Shown in pieces: positions 11,094 to 25,539 of a stretch of DNA of 64,000 bases. Source of the DNA: Stenopsyche tienmushanensis (lineage: Eukaryota > Arthropoda > Insecta > Trichoptera > Stenopsychidae). The stretch is from the NCBI GenBank assembly GCA_008973525.1, contig WACJ01000517.1, forward strand, positions 1,426,001 through 1,490,000, given 5' to 3'. Within the stretch, counting starts at the first letter, position 1; every line of letters starts with the position of its first letter. Both the position numbers and the translations under genes were made by a program. The notes beneath the pieces are model-generated. The model saw only the letters and a program-made list of their open reading frames with translations, searched no databases and was not told the origin of the DNA.

Positions 11094-14000
11094 TAATCAC
11101 GAGGCATACGGTCTCTTTGAAAGACTAAATTCAGCTCGTGAACCAAATATAAGCACAACTTTCAAACTCCACTCTAACTTTATTCTAACGAATTCCATGA
11201 ACTCTCCAGCCAAAAATAAAATAGGATAAGCTTTAAAATGACCAAACTGTTAACGACAGAATATTTTGGTTCATACAATAATGCAAATATTTAATTTTAA
11301 CCACAATTGTATAAGTACATGCTTTAACATTTTTAAATGTATATGTATAAAATTTAAAATCCTAAGTAATTATTACATCAAATAATTGCATTCTCATGAT
11401 AAATCGCTGCTTTGAGCTATTGAAATATTTTTTGGCAAGTTGTTATTAATGTGGGGCTTCTTTACTTACTTTATTTTTTTTTAATAATCACGAAACAATA
11501 CACAAAAAAATATATTCAAATTTTTCGTGGTAACACTTGATCTGGTAAGCTAGATCTGTTCAATTAAAATATGTTTTTTGCTGGAAAAACGAATTTCCAT
11601 CGTTTTTTAGGAATGAAATTGTTTCTATTTAATTAAATAAATAATAACAAAAACTCCCATATAGTTAATATACCTAAAATATACATATTAAGAATTTAAA
11701 TCTGGTCTTAATATATATATTTTAACCACATTTAATTAAGGTACTAAGTTTCAAAAGCCATAGAAATAAGCTGGAATCACATGAAGGCAAATAGGAAAAC
11801 TTTCATCCGTAGAGTGTAACACAGCTATGATGTATTATAATAGTTCTCATTGTGCTTTTTATGAATTTCAACCATACTTTGAAAAAAGTGTAAATATTTA
11901 TATAATAAATATTAAATTTACAGTCAAAGCGTTACACAATTCACAGACTGAAGAAATGACATTCAATCTTAGTCTATATTATTCTTACATGTTTGTATCA
12001 AAAATATAGCTTAGAATATTAAAAATGATGTGAAAAAATGATTTGTGCCTTTCAAAATAACTCATACGAAATAAAAATAATGTATAACTTTCAATTGCAT
12101 AGATTTTTTTCATTAAATTTGCATTTCATTCTTCGACCCTTCGACAAAAGTGATAAAAATCCTCCATCGTCTAAGATCTCAATCTCATCTGATGTAGAAA
12201 GCCTTCTATCCAAGTTGATTAAAACAATTTCGCCCAAAAGTCGAAAATCCTATACGGCTTGAGTCAATTTAGCCAAAGACGAATTTCCCTACCGAAAAGG
12301 AGGGTTCGGGCTCAAAGTTTTTCTTTAATTATGCCAGTTTATTTTTGAATTATGTATTCATCGGCGGGAGGTGTTGTTAAACAGACTGGCATAAAATTGA
12401 AAGGCTTCTTAATGGATTAAAATACCGAGACGACGGAATTCAACAGGAAAACTTGCCAAATTACTTTAGGGCTGTGCGGAAAGACGAATTCTCCGAGACT
12501 GGTTAGGCGCAACATATTCATTCCTTTAAATTTATAAAATACAATCATACGTGTAATATCATATTAATATTTCAATAATGATGGATGTAATGCATTTTCA
12601 ATATTCGCATGCCATCAATCTCAGGTGAACCGTCAATTTCGATTGAATGCAGTTCCATCTCCAAATAATGACAATGGAGCTCAAATTATATTTGTATTAT
12701 ACCACTGTATACAAAGGAAGCGTCATTTAATGCATTTGACTTGGTTAAAGTGAATATATCATAGTCCAATTCCATAACAATGCATCATTGATTATATGCA
12801 AATCAAAGTAGGGGGAAGTATTTTTTAAAACATTGTAAATTTATTCAAATAAAATGTTCGATTATTTGTCTGCAAATAAAAGCCATTTGCCAATGTGGTC
12901 ACTGACCACACTGTCAGTAGATATGAACCCAAGTCAATTAAATTATGAGTCTAATGGCTGAAACAGAGAGCTACCATATATTTGAAAATGGCGTTAACTA
13001 ACCACTGGTTTTTTATAGAATAAATAATATTTCACTATCACATACAATACACGTCTATCAATCCTTTGTCCTTAAAAAATATTAACAAATTCCCATTGTG
13101 CAAGATGCAATAAAATACCATATCATCATATGAATCGAATGGTAAAATATAGAAATAAACTGGTCTTGGTTGTCGTTAAAAGCAGATAATTTTATGAACG
13201 TCATAAATCTTTCAATTTCAATTTTTATGATCAATTTTTAGAGCTCAATCAAATTTATGATCATGCACATTTGGCTTTCGAATTAACTTCTTTGATTTTC
13301 ATAAAAATCAACATGATTTATTTTGAGGGTCTTAAAGTCAGAAAATCATCTGTGCGATGTTATCGATGCATATTTTTTAATTACACTGGAAAATTTTAAT
13401 TGCACATTTGTCTCTAAAAATATAATATTGATATTGTTGATATTGTTTCATTGTAAAATACTTTCAAATATGAATATGATAAATTCATCGCAGCTTCGTC
13501 AGTCGGATGCTTCAATTCTGGATCAATCCCTTTGAACATTATTTTGGAATCACGTTCTTCTACAAACCCATCCTTACTGATTATAATGACACTCGATTCG
13601 ATACCAAATGAGCCGAAGAAGTCCCGGGGAACCATTTTACAAGTGGTCCCGGTTACGTGTCACCGAGTCACGTATCGTTTCACCACGTAATTTCAGTCAC
13701 GTGTCAACTCACCCGATCGCATTTTCGCTCCTGAAAGATGTGTTCTTAATGAGCTTCAACACATGTGCATAGGAGGACCCTAGAATGAGGACCCGTACTC
13801 TTCTTGAGCTCTACAAATGAGACTTTAAAATATTCCACGTGTTTTCTAAATTTATGGAGGTTTCGCCAAGACTTCGATTTTAGATCTGAAATGCTCAAGG
13901 CAGTCCATTTATCTTGGAAGTATGGAAAGAGATCATATTTCATTTGGTGGATGGTCTTATTTTTGAAAGATCGTATCACTGATGAGCAATCGTTAAAAGC

Positions 14001-17000
14001 TAGACCAAACTAGGTCACCTACCACTTCAACTTACAGTTCTTACGTAATTATCTTTCAATATTTGTTTCTTGTTTGTTCGGCAGTATAACGCTATAAATG
14101 CTTGAAATCAAATCCAAGAGTATATGATTCAGTTGAATTTGAAGAAAAATATATCTGATTATATATCATTGATACTCATATACACAAAAAAAACGTTCAT
14201 AAATGGCAAGCTAAAAAGATGATAATATGCAAGATATATTGGGTAAGGATGCCATTCAATCCATTATGAATCATGGAGAAGATTCAGAAAAATTTGTATG
14301 AATAGACCACCATTTCTTGTTCGTTACAATAAAAAACGTTTTTGCGATCAATATTCACTAAACGGAAATCTGGATGAATGAATCTAAGATGTATTAACTG
14401 ACAACATCCATTCCAAATATCGATTTTCATGGCAAAATTACATTTAAATATTCGTTAATATGTAATATTCTGCACATAGGGAACAAAATATCATACATCT
14501 GTACAACAAAGTTAAATTACATGTTATTTTGATGATAAAAAACATGGTTTTGGAATTTGGATAGAAAGATTTTTCACAACTCAGCCAATTCACAAGACTC
14601 TAATCGATTATCACATCTTTCAGGTACTTCAAGAACAAATAACAGATTCAGAAAAACATTATTTCATATTAGTATGGATTCTAGCGTTGAAAAATTTCGA
14701 TGGTTTATCCATCATCCTTATATTTAGTACTTATTTTGTTATAAAAAATGCAGCTTTTAACTATGATTATGTACATTTTTGTATCACAAAACAAACTAAA
14801 TATGATATGTTTTAATGAAATATTTATAAGTCTGAATGAATCTTCTTCCTGGGTTTCAATGCACAGCAATAAAATACGTCAAAGAGGAATTTTTAATAAA
14901 ATTTTCCATAGCAACTCTTTGTATCGAATCATGAATAGTGCATCCAATTACAGATATCTTGGTATTGAAGGAAGTCATATATTGGATAGGATTTCTATAT
15001 GCATCCTTTGAAAGCAGGCTTTTGTAACGATATCATCCCCACGGAGAAATATTTTCTCACAGGGGCGGAAACTCTTCATCGTTTATTTTTAGAACATCAC
15101 ATTCTGCCATATGTGATGGTAAATACAATAAAAATTCTAAATATAAACAGGAATGATATAATACTACAATATACTGTTGTCGTGATATTGCATAGCATTT
15201 TGCATTGATATTAAGAACTATTTCATATATATTAAATGGCTTTATACTCGAAGAATGTCTTCAAATCAATATTGTGTGAGAAGAATTGATAAAATTGTTA
15301 TTTTTCCGTTGCTCTCAATCCCACTTAATTCCTCCACTTCTGCGAAGGGTATATAAATATTTGATCCTTTATCACCCATTTAAGATTTGCCCTACATTAA
15401 ATCCGTCTCCAAGAAAAGGATCCTTTTAGGGTAGAAACGGATCATTTGATGTCTCAATCATCTCTCTTTTCATGCAAATCACAAAAAAGTAGGTATACAA
15501 AGGAGAAATATGCGGTTCTCATCTTGGAACCCTTTATTTGTATTCTATGTGAGTATTTCTCAAATATTGAAAGCTAAAAATAAATTTTCGCCATTTTGTT
15601 TCGGCTAATCTTAAAAATAATCCGTATCAAGTATCTCAATGAAAACCATTTTTTCTGTCAAAAATTAGAGACAAGCATTATGATGTCTGCGTATCTTATC
15701 TTTGATTCGTATCAAATGTCAAAATATTGCTATGGGTAACATTTCGCATCAGATTACGCATCGCCAATCAAAAAGGTCTTTTTTTGAAGGTTTCCGAGAA
15801 AATTTCATGAATATGTATGAAGTGTTTCTTTGACAAGCTTCGTCAAAATTTTGCTACTCGATCGAAAAGGTCATGTGGTAATAATAAGGCACTGAACTTC
15901 AAGGCAAATCATTCATTTTGTTACCAATACCGATTCAAAATGAAATAAAAATGCTCGACTTTCAAATTATTTGCAGATCTAATTTCCATTTTCTGTATCT
16001 TGGCGCTCACCGAATTAACAGTTTTTTTCCACCCTTAACTACTCATTATTTATACATTCTATTCTATACAAAATTTGGCATAAGTAATCCAATTGGTTTA
16101 TAAGAAATGTATAAGATTTTGGAATAGCTTTGAACAGTTTAGTCTCATAAATGTAAAATGTTTTAAATTCGATTAGAATACTAAATCAAATATTTTAAAT
16201 AAGAGAACTTTTGAAACCTTTTTAGTAAAATCAATTACGCGTGCGAAAAGCTTTAATAATCCCAACAACTGTTGGATTTATTAAGCATAAATCCAATATA
16301 TTTTCTTGCAGATTTGTTCATATTTCTTTTTCCAATAAACATAATTTGCGACTATAAAATATGTGAATTTATTTTACAACTTTACATTTTTAATGTTTAA
16401 GAACATTTATATTATATTTTGCTTATTCAATAAATCCATACAGTGACCAAATAATTTGCACAGTATTTTTTGAAATATTTAAATTAATTTTTTTAACACT
16501 ATGATGATACGACATGTGAACCATGGGATAATCAAGCAATTTGTATAGTTTTAACGACTTTTTGCAGTGCTTTTTATGGGAGCAATATCCAATATTAAAT
16601 CATAATGTTTGAGCTATAAATTTAATAGCAAAAACACGAGACTACTTTTTAATATCAAAAACTTTAACATATTTATAAGATCGCATAAAATTCTCTTGTC
16701 ATAAACATTTCTATCAATTTTAGTATGACTTTTTTAAAATCTTAACATCATCTAATTATGAAATTTAATTCAAATTTAAAGACAAAATGTATATACATAC
16801 CTTGTCTCTAATTTGCTATAAACTAAATAAAATAAGCGATCAAATATTATTAAGACAATAAACGACTTTGGTGTACTTGGACATAAAAAGAGCCTTCAAA
16901 TAAGCATGTCATGATGCTCTTACACGTTTTTTTTTCATCTTAAATACTGAACACTATTTTATTTCATCTCATTTATTTATATAGGGTGTTTAGCACATGG

Positions 17001-17770
17001 GCTGACAAATATTTTTTGGGGTTTGGGGGATTTTTTGTTAGGTTTCATGCATAGATCCTGTTTCCTTTTAATCAGGGTTGTCGAAATAGATTTTTTTTAG
17101 ACATTTTGAAAAATAACCAAAAACTTCACTTTTAAATCGTCATAACTTTTTAATTTGTAGTCGTAATAGTACGAAATAGCTGTTTTGTAGGTATAAATTA
17201 TTATTTTATGCAATTCGTTTAAAGAAAATTAGTTCTGAGCTTCCAAAGTCACAAAAAAATGTGCGAACTTATGAGAAATGTCAAATTCTAAATTTTTTAA
17301 ACAAAAAAACTAACAACTATTTTGAACTTAGTTTAGTTTTAAAAAGTTCTTCAAAGCTCTCCAGATTACACCCTTTTCAACGCTATGCTACATATCAAAC
17401 AAATCATACAATAAGTCTATTGTATGTAAGTAAATAATAATAAATAAACTTATATCTTTGCGGTCCCTAAATATTTTAGACATTTTTAAGATTATTTAAG
17501 TTATTATTTAATAAAACACTATTATTTTTTACCAAAGTTGTATATTTTACTAATATATTATACCGAGGCATTATATTTTATAGTTTATAATTAGATAATG
17601 TATGGTATCTCTCAAAAGATTGGTCTAAATGGAGACCAGGTTTTTTTAAATTTTCATATTGTATATTCGTTAGTTTCGGACCAAAATATTATGAATATTT
17701 TATGATTACATAAAAATATCGTAAGTATGATCGGAGATGTTCATCAATTCGCGCGTTAAGAGTCACTGCC
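11094..17770. other. A+T-rich non-coding stretch; possible old repeat near 16980-17350
   Basis: No gene was recognised. The phased ACGT array at 13651-13710 is listed separately. A 14-base palindrome aaaaggatcctttt lies at 15414-15427. Around 16980-17350 the sequence starting tatagggtgtttagcac looks like the decayed end of a DNA transposon, but I found no partner end. Open frames at 13414-13635 and 13746-13979 (minus) have no recognisable motif. Confidence 0.4.
13651..13710. promoter_or_regulatory. Evenly spaced array of four ACGT core sites
   Basis: ACGT cores occur at 13655, 13670, 13685 and 13699, that is at 15, 15 and 14 base intervals, in contexts ttACGTgtca, tcACGTatcg, ccACGTaatt and tcACGTgtca. 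The last is a full CACGTG. Such E-box or hypoxia-type cores are binding sites of bHLH factors in animals. A tandemly duplicated 15-mer that has diverged is the other simple explanation. Regulatory function is inference. Confidence 0.35.
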
Positions 17771-17847
17771 TGTGTTTTAGGATTTTATCCGGGCAACAGC
17801 CCCTTTCCTTTGTATCTCTAGCAGAGAGGCGAAACACTATGAAGGAT
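17771..17847. repeat. 78-base dispersed repeat X, copy 2
   Basis: Near-identical to 162-239 (differences mainly around tttgtatctctagcagagag). The flanks differ completely, which fixes the repeat boundaries at both ends to within a few bases. Confidence 0.75.
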
Positions 17848-18110
17848 CATAAAACCAATATTCCTTTCCAAATACTGTCCTAAATACGATAAGCAAAATA
17901 AAATCACATGATTTTAAATCTGGGTGCGGAAAAAATGTAGAAACAAAATGTCGAACCAGACTCGACATAGGACCGCGAAGAGTTAAAGAGGTACCAGTGT
18001 GGCAGGATTAGGGATAAGAAAATACTTTTTATGCTTAAGATGTTTTTATTACATTTATTTATATTTTTTTAAATTGGCCACTTCTGCTCCGTATATACGC
18101 AAGACACACC

Positions 18111-18215
18111 AGATCTGACACCACCGTCTTTCTTTGTCTAGGGACTTGCCCTAATCCGTGGCTTGCATGATCTCTAGACCTGACACCACTGGATTTTTTT
18201 TGTTTAGGGCTGCCA
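18111..18215. repeat. Two diverged copies of a 40-base unit, 65 bases apart
   Basis: agatctgacaccaccgtctt...tttgtctaggg at 18111 and agacctgacaccactggatt...ttgtttaggg at 18176 share most bases in the same orientation. The surrounding block is less A+T-rich than its flanks. Nothing coding is recognised. Confidence 0.55.
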
Positions 18216-21200
18216 AAATAATTAATTTACACGACAAAGGTACCCATAAAATAATTCTAATTAAAGGAATAATTAGTCTTTGCAAAAATGGGAGAGGAAA
18301 TGTTACTTCAGACAACTACAGTTGAAATAAGGAAAATGTGTCTAGACTATTTCCATAACCTTGATACTTAGGACGTAAGATTTATGTGTAAAACGTAGCA
18401 AAAGACTACTTAATCCCAAAAAAAAAAAAATGTCAGTCCATATGCCAAACAATAATATCATAGCAATTTTAACATTTCATATGAATTCAGATGAAGATCG
18501 TACAAAAATTCTGTTTTACTCATTCAAATGATGAATAATGGAATTATGCTGATAATCACATATACACGCGCATATATATTTACGCGATAATTGAATAATT
18601 CGCGTAAAATGATTCATGTTCACAATCAATATATTTGATAGACAAATTTGTATGTATGATAAATATAAATAGATGATCATTTTTTTAAATTCATTTTAAA
18701 GCCACTGGCACTATAAAGATTATATACCCAGTGCGGATGAAGAGTAGACTTCAAATTATGTATTAGTCAAGCACCATTTTAAACTGCAATCGGCATGAGT
18801 TTTAAGTGTTTCGACCACACAATTTTACTGCAATAAATTGGTGTCAGAGTTCTCGCTCAGAAGCAATTCCAACAAACGTACACGTCGAGCATGAAGCTCC
18901 GCCGACTTAATTGAGACCATTTTCATTGAGACAGTTGTGAACTCGGTCTGGACTATTCTAGAGCGTTATATCCATTTAATCAAAGTATATATGATCGTTG
19001 GCTAAGTGATAAAAATTATAAAGCTTGAAGCATTCCGCCTGGATGAGTACGAGGGGTGAGCCTCTTTGAAATTCCGCCTTTGATTCTGCTTAGTGGAAAA
19101 TTATTACACGTTTAATGAACGCCTCGTTTATTTTTATACGGTCTATGTTTCAGATCAGAACCTCGCTCGGATAATCATCATTCTTTGATTTTCCAATTTC
19201 GCACCGAAATGATTCAGAAAGTAGCTGCATTTGCGAATATTTCCCCACTTTTTTCTATATCCTTGGCGCGTCCTGCGTACAAATTTACTTTTCGTTTTCG
19301 GTGGAATAGGTTCGTTATTGAATTATACGAAATGAAAACGTCATGTTTTGACGTTTCAGATTAAATATTAATCCCATAGCTGAGCCACCGAATGTGATGC
19401 TTTCACTTTTTCCATATATATCATTTTTACCAGATGTCTAAAACTGTATTTTATGGCGCCTAAGTTGAAATGCGAAGTGATTTGACGTGAGTCTTCCTGG
19501 AATAGAAACTGCAATATAAAACATTTATATAGAGACCTCATTTTTATCATCAACATCTTTATTCTGATGAAATTCACTGAAAAATAAAATCCTCTTTAAT
19601 GATATCAATGACCTACATGATATTGAAAATACATATTATTTAACACTTCAAACAATAATAAGCATTAGTCTCTTCAAATGCATTATTCTTAAGGTACCAT
19701 ATCTGTAATTTGACGTAATTGATATCCATAAAAGACAAGGGAGACATATGATTAAATTAAGTTTAATTAAATTAGTAATATGTCACTCAATAAGTTTATA
19801 GGATTTTTTCACAGAATATTTTTTTTTTAATTTGGGGACGTTTTTTCGCAATTTCTTCTAAAAAAATTTTTATTATAAATCATGTCCAAATTTATTAATT
19901 GTATCATTGATCGGAACAAAAAATTAATAAAACGGTTTGGTGATTTTTTTACCACACTTTGAACTTAAAACCAAGCTCAATAGAATAAAAATCAGATTGT
20001 ACCACAGTAAAATAAAAACCATGGTTACACGTTTTTCTATGTATATATTAATAATATTTGTGTGAAAAAGATTTTACACTAACCCCCAAACACATTCAAT
20101 CATATATTCATAGATTTACGCTCTAATGGTTTTATATTGTTAAATGATGTAGATTAAATTTACGAATTGGCTAGTGGATTATTATGAAAATAATTTTGAC
20201 GATCTGATTATGAAAAACACTACCAAAATATTGAAATTTATATTACAATCAAGGTCAAAGAGGTAAAGAAAATAGTTTATTGTATGGAAGATCTTTGTCT
20301 CACGAAAGGTAGCTTTTCCTAGAACCAAAGCGTTTTTTTTAATAATGTATGATACATATCAGGGCATTAGCCCTCCCTCATCCTCAAGTATGAAATTACT
20401 TTCCAAATAAGTTGTTAATGATTTAATTTTTATAAATTAAAAATATAAAGTATATCCAATCTACAAAGCACAAAATTGTGCATTTGAATTAATATATTAA
20501 AAAAAACTTCAACATATGCATACGTTTGAAATATATTAGCTTTGTATTATTTTTGCATCCCCCAAGCATTGTCTATCATTCCAAGAACAATTTATATACA
20601 AGATGGCAGTAGATAACATGCTTATAGCTATAGAAGATGAAGGGTTGTGTTTCTTAAGTAAATATAAAGTCTCTTGTCGCAACAGATGTTAATCAAAAAT
20701 TTTGTGCTGCGAAGCTGAAGTCTGGGGGTTGATGTTACTGCCCCAAATTGTTCAAACAATTGGGGTGGATGCGGGTCCATCTAAATGAATTCCGCATACA
20801 CATAGCCAATCCGCTTTTTGAATTCACGACAAAGGACACGCTGTGCTATAAGATCGTTAATTACAATAAATTAATAATAGCACCCCAGAGGATCGATAAC
20901 AGCCCCATAAAACAATTGTGCATTGTAATAAGCTACTCGGGAATGACAAAGCATACATAAATACGGTTCGATCCCATAGGTAATTTTGTCAGTTGTAATA
21001 TTCGATACGTTCCTGCTTGTAACAAACAACACTGATTAACTTTTAATCCAGTTGTACGTTTGCATGAACGCTTTCAAATATACCGTATTCGCGTTTGGAT
21101 TTCAATTTACGTCCATTCATTTTATGACATTTCACGGTATATGATAGAATTAATAAACGCATATTGTATCGATAGTATTTTTGATTAAGATCTGGTATCC

Positions 21201-21942
21201 TTTGAAAATATAAACCAAACAATGACTAAAGTTGCCATGAAAAAAATACTGGACCATTTATGGGACTTGTTGGAAGAGTTGGGGTCTTTTGCATTTTTTG
21301 ACGACGAACTTTCAGTTAAAGATAAGCAATATATGGTAGATGCACTAAGAATCTTTAATATGACCTTTAAAAAATCGTACATGAAAAGCTACGCATTAAG
21401 CATCCAAATCACGGCTATAACGAGCAAAATAGCACATCGATTATTTTTCAAATATTAATTATTCTAAACAAACTTTATATCGTGTCCTCAAATTTGGATA
21501 TTTTTAGAGCATTTTATTTATTTAAGATTTAAAAAATATATCATTCATGAAATTTCACAATTAATATTTTTTTAATTTAAATCGAAGTTTTTTGTCTTCT
21601 CTGAAAAATATTTTTTAAGTTTAATTTCCCTAGGCACGGTAGGGAAAATTGACTAAACGTCACGAAATGTGAAACTCGCTCATACGCCAAGCCGCCTAGT
21701 ATAAATCATAATGACACTATTTGACCAGTAGCGCGCCTATTTTATTATATATTACACAAACACAGCTGCATCTTTTAGCTAAAATCTCCGTCAATAAATA
21801 TAAAAAAGCAATGGATAACTTTGAAATCCTTAATCAACATTTTTATAGCATTTAATAAGCCAAATTTACTTGCAAAGTATTGATGCTCTTATGAAATTTC
21901 TAATTCTTATTGCCTCTTTGCAGATGCCGCTTTCAGCTCTGA
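18216..21942. other. Non-coding stretch with a CpG-richer patch and one hairpin
   Basis: About 18860-19340 is unique and richer in CG than its flanks, a candidate conserved regulatory patch. A strong hairpin, CCCCAA-A-TTGTT with the reverse arm AACAATTGGGG, lies at 20741-20765. The open frame 20748-20960 overlapping it has no recognisable motif. The mariner-type end at 19784 is listed separately. Confidence 0.4.
19784..19860. mobile_element. Truncated copy of the CACTCAATAAGTT terminal-repeat family
   Basis: cactcaataagtttatagga at the left is followed by an interior (ggggacgttttttcgcaatt) that parallels the MITE at 23846-23929. The right terminal repeat is not recognisable. Confidence 0.5.
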
Positions 21943-22176
21943 TTATTTGATTCGACTGATCTCCCTTTTATGAATGAACGAATAAGCTTCTTTTCCAATT
22001 TTTAAGTCTTTCATTTGCATCACATACAAATTTGGTTGGAAGCCTTCATTAAAAATGCATGCCGCGAAGTGAATTACGATTTCAACAGTCCTTGATTCGG
22101 TATATAAATGTTTTGAGGCGAAAATCCAAATATAAGCATTTAAGCTTTCGTTGCTATTTAGCGTGGTGGTATCCAA
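21880..22176 (-). mobile_element. Mutator-like transposase fragment (C-terminal part)
   Basis: A minus-strand frame (21943-22176, no stop) reads NSNESLNAYIW, then RTVEIVIHFAACIFNEGF and LKIGKEAYSF, and ends in a basic stretch. The order NESLN..[IV]W, TVEI...A..FN.G, LKIG matches the C-terminal region of Mutator-like transposase genes that are common and multi-copy in insects. Beyond 21943 the similarity continues with stops (SELKAASAKRQ). No N-terminal part or terminal repeats are seen, so this is a relic. It is a different subfamily from the copies at 26 and 57 kb. Confidence 0.6.
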
Positions 22177-25100
22177 ACATTTTTTCGTTTATATATCAGA
22201 TTTTAAATCTATGTCAATAAGTTTTTTTTCCATATATGCTAAGTTTTCAACTAATGTTTAAAGAGTGAAAAATATGACCTCTATATAACTGTTGCTACCC
22301 CTTAAAAATCAATAACAAAAAACGAGTCTTCTCTGCATATAGTGGATCACATTAGTAATATATTTTCAATTATTAATGCGAATAAAACAAGATCTTTTTA
22401 AAATATTTTAGACCTTATAAAATGTCTACACCTTTCCATTGGATTTTTCAGTCTCTGATTGCCATATGCTTAGATTCTTAGAATACATTTAAATTTAATT
22501 GTCTTGAAATAATTTATGAAGATCATAAATCATAATTTTGCCAAGTATTGAAGTATTTTAATTTCATTTGGGCGAAAAACCCCGGCGAGAATTTTTTTCG
22601 CTTTTGAATGATAGAGCGCTCATTATTTCACCCTCATATGCCATACACAGCATATGAGTGATACTTTATACGCGAGTATGATATTAAATCACTTGGATAT
22701 TAGAATTTAATGCGAAATAAATTAAATTCCCCTGTTATTCGAGTAATAACACGCTGCGGTGTGTCGGTTCTCGTGGTCTAATATATAGATCGAACTCACA
22801 AACCTGGAAAATATCGGATAGTGAAATTTTCCATATTATACTTCGCCATATTGCCGACTTTTAATAAAGCCTCTCCGAGTATCGCAATACGCTACTAGTA
22901 ATTTGAGACTCTTTCATTCTGTGTTGTCTTGACTTGTGCTAACTGCTCTCTACTAAAATATAATGAAATATTACACCAAAACTCTGTAGCGCTCGCAGCG
23001 AGAAAACGTATATATTTCATTAATCTATTTCATGAAATTGAGTTCGCTTTTCCTCAACAGAGATTCATTAACATATTTGAATTTAAAATATTCTAGTTTC
23101 AACTAAAATGTGCGTATAAAACCATTTCAAAATGAAATTTCGCTCGCAAAAACTCATATTGAGAATTTAAATTGATGTATACAGTGACATACAAATAAAT
23201 TATTCTTAAGATATCCATTGTCTGATGTTAGCAATCTCCATAAGAGAACTTTGCAATTTTATTAATAGCCTCAGTATCTATATTTTCAAACCTTTGATAA
23301 ATCTTGATCACAACATACGTACGATGAAATGTTTTTCCACAATAGAAAGTTGATCCTGAACCTTTATAATACGAGTCCAGAATCTAACCCACTTTAGCAA
23401 CATATCTCATCGAAAATATACATTCAAGCTTTCTACCGATTCTCTGATTTTCTTTTGTCAACAAACTATTAAAGTAGCATAAACTTTCAGCTAATAAAAC
23501 TTCCATTTTTGATAAAATCTGTTCAATAATTGACAATAAATCTTTGCAATAAGGATACATTGCAAAAAAAATGATTACCTTCTTATCTCATTTACAAAAG
23601 AAAGTTTATCTTAATTTAAAAGACGGAATTGGTATTTTTATAGAAATAAAACCAGAATTTCATTCATTTTATAATTGAAAAAGCGAAGTATAGTTTATAC
23701 AGAACCCATTTTATTCACCATAGGAATAATTTTTACATTGACAAATCTAGAATGTAATTCTAGCCTAAGAGCATTCCTCAAATTTTAGTGGCGTGACTTA
23801 CGTCTTGACATTAAAAAAAATATTATTTCACCAAAATATAAAATATCACTCAATAAGTTCGTAGGATTTTGTTTCAGTTGGGGTTGGTTTTTCGCAACTC
23901 CGTAAAAAATCCACGAATTTATTGAATAATATTTTAGTTAACCATCAACAATACAACAAGCTAAAAGTAATCTATTTATTTCTGGGATCTCTAATATAAT
24001 ATATGCGCAATTAATATCTATTATATTAAAAGTTTTAATTGATTGTAATTTTCTTCCAAAACAACAAGAATTCCTTCACAAAATTTATTAGTAAGAGATG
24101 CTTTGAAAATTAAGCCGATAATTATATTACCGAATTACTTGCCGATGAAGAGCATCACATAAAGTAATTTAGTTAGCACGATACTAGTCTTAAGTCTTAA
24201 TCTTAAAAACAATTTTGTCGTTCCTCTATAGAAAACAGTATTATAAATTACAATTTTCCTACGCGATTTTTTTCAATTAGTAAATAAGTTGTAAATATCG
24301 ATCTAATTATTGAACAATATCTTCCTTTTTATCTGAATTTATAATATATATTTAGACAAGTTTAACGTCTTAAAATCAGCTCCATGATTTTATAAAAGTC
24401 TCCAATGATTTTAATGTGATTGATCAAATATCATCATGAATTACTGTATCTATAAGCCTTTAAATTTTTAAGATAATTTATTTTCATGAATGTTTCAATC
24501 TCAAATGATAGCCTATATATTTACAAATTTATATTTTAATAATACATCGATCTTCTGATCTTAATTTTACAATTTTTAACTTAATAAAGCTTATTTGGAA
24601 TTATTTTTCTCCGATTTTCGTTTGGAAGTTAAGCAATATATTTATCCATCTGAAGAAATCATTATTAAATATTTTCCAATGGCATAAATTAGTATATATT
24701 ATTGATAAGTTAATAAACCAACAACAAAAAAATCATGTAAATTTATCCATAAATATCGTTACATTTGTATCTCATCGACCTCCATGCAAAATTTACCATC
24801 GGTTGTTGTTCGAAGATATACATCGATTATTTAACTTAATTATTATGCCGAAGTCGTAGACGACCAAAAATTTGATTAAGGGTTGGATAATAAAATTTGG
24901 TATTTCGCCCCGAAAATAAACGTATTTGAATAGATTAAAGTTTTTCGTCGTTATAGGCGGTCTCTTCTGCGGTCTCGATTAAGTTTTTCGTCGTGGAATT
25001 GAAGCGACTTCAATTGAAGTAATATTATGGAAATTCCAGCAGACTACGGAAGATGCTTTGTCTGAATGGAAACATATCGAAATATTTATAAAACCAGCTG

Positions 25101-25539
25101 CTGGATGATATGAAATAAATGCGGTAAAGTCGTTTTTATATTATGTCTCCAATATTGTGTTCGTATTGTAGTAAAAAATATATTTCAAAGCAAAATAAAA
25201 TTACGCAAAATATTGCCAAAATTTATCCACATCAACATCTAATTGTTTAGTCTATTAATTCTAAATATTCTAAATATACCTCTATTCTTATTTAAGGAAT
25301 TCCTTTAAAGGGGGCAATCCCTTTAGACGCTTGAAAATTAGTCGTTTTTCATGATTATTTTAAATGGTGATAATATAATGGTATCATTTTAAAATTTAGA
25401 CATAATTTTACTACAGTCTTAAAGTGCTTATTTATTTTATTTTTTTAAAAACAAAAAACTAAATGGCAGAGTTATAAAGTATTCCATTAGGTGTCGAAGG
25501 TTTCCTATTGAACTGAAATCGAAAATGGAAATATTTTTT
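22177..25539. other. Non-coding stretch with a CpG-richer patch at 22560-22930
   Basis: No gene was recognised. A hairpin with 9-base arms (ctcatatgc / gcatatgag) lies at 22633-22658. At 24934-24993 the words taaagtttttcgtcg and gcggtctc are each repeated 43 and 13 bases apart, suggesting a small local duplication. The rest is A+T-rich. Confidence 0.4.
23846..23929. mobile_element. Very short MITE, CACTCAATAAGTTCGTAGGA family
   Basis: Left end tcactcaataagttcgtagg and right end ccacgaatttattgaa form an inverted repeat around an interior of only about 35 bases. TA-rich flanks fit a Tc1/mariner-type target. The same termini bound the mariner at 50636-51109, which probably supplied the transposase. 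Confidence 0.65.

Noticed and set aside
13746..14013. Overlapping open frames on both strands
   Set aside because: No recognisable domain on either strand; likely chance despite a somewhat less A+T-rich sequence.
21222..21458. 78-codon plus-strand open frame (MTKVAMKKILDHLWDLLEEL...)
   Set aside because: Looks protein-like, but no family is recognised and the opposite strand has an overlapping frame; without support it is left unannotated.
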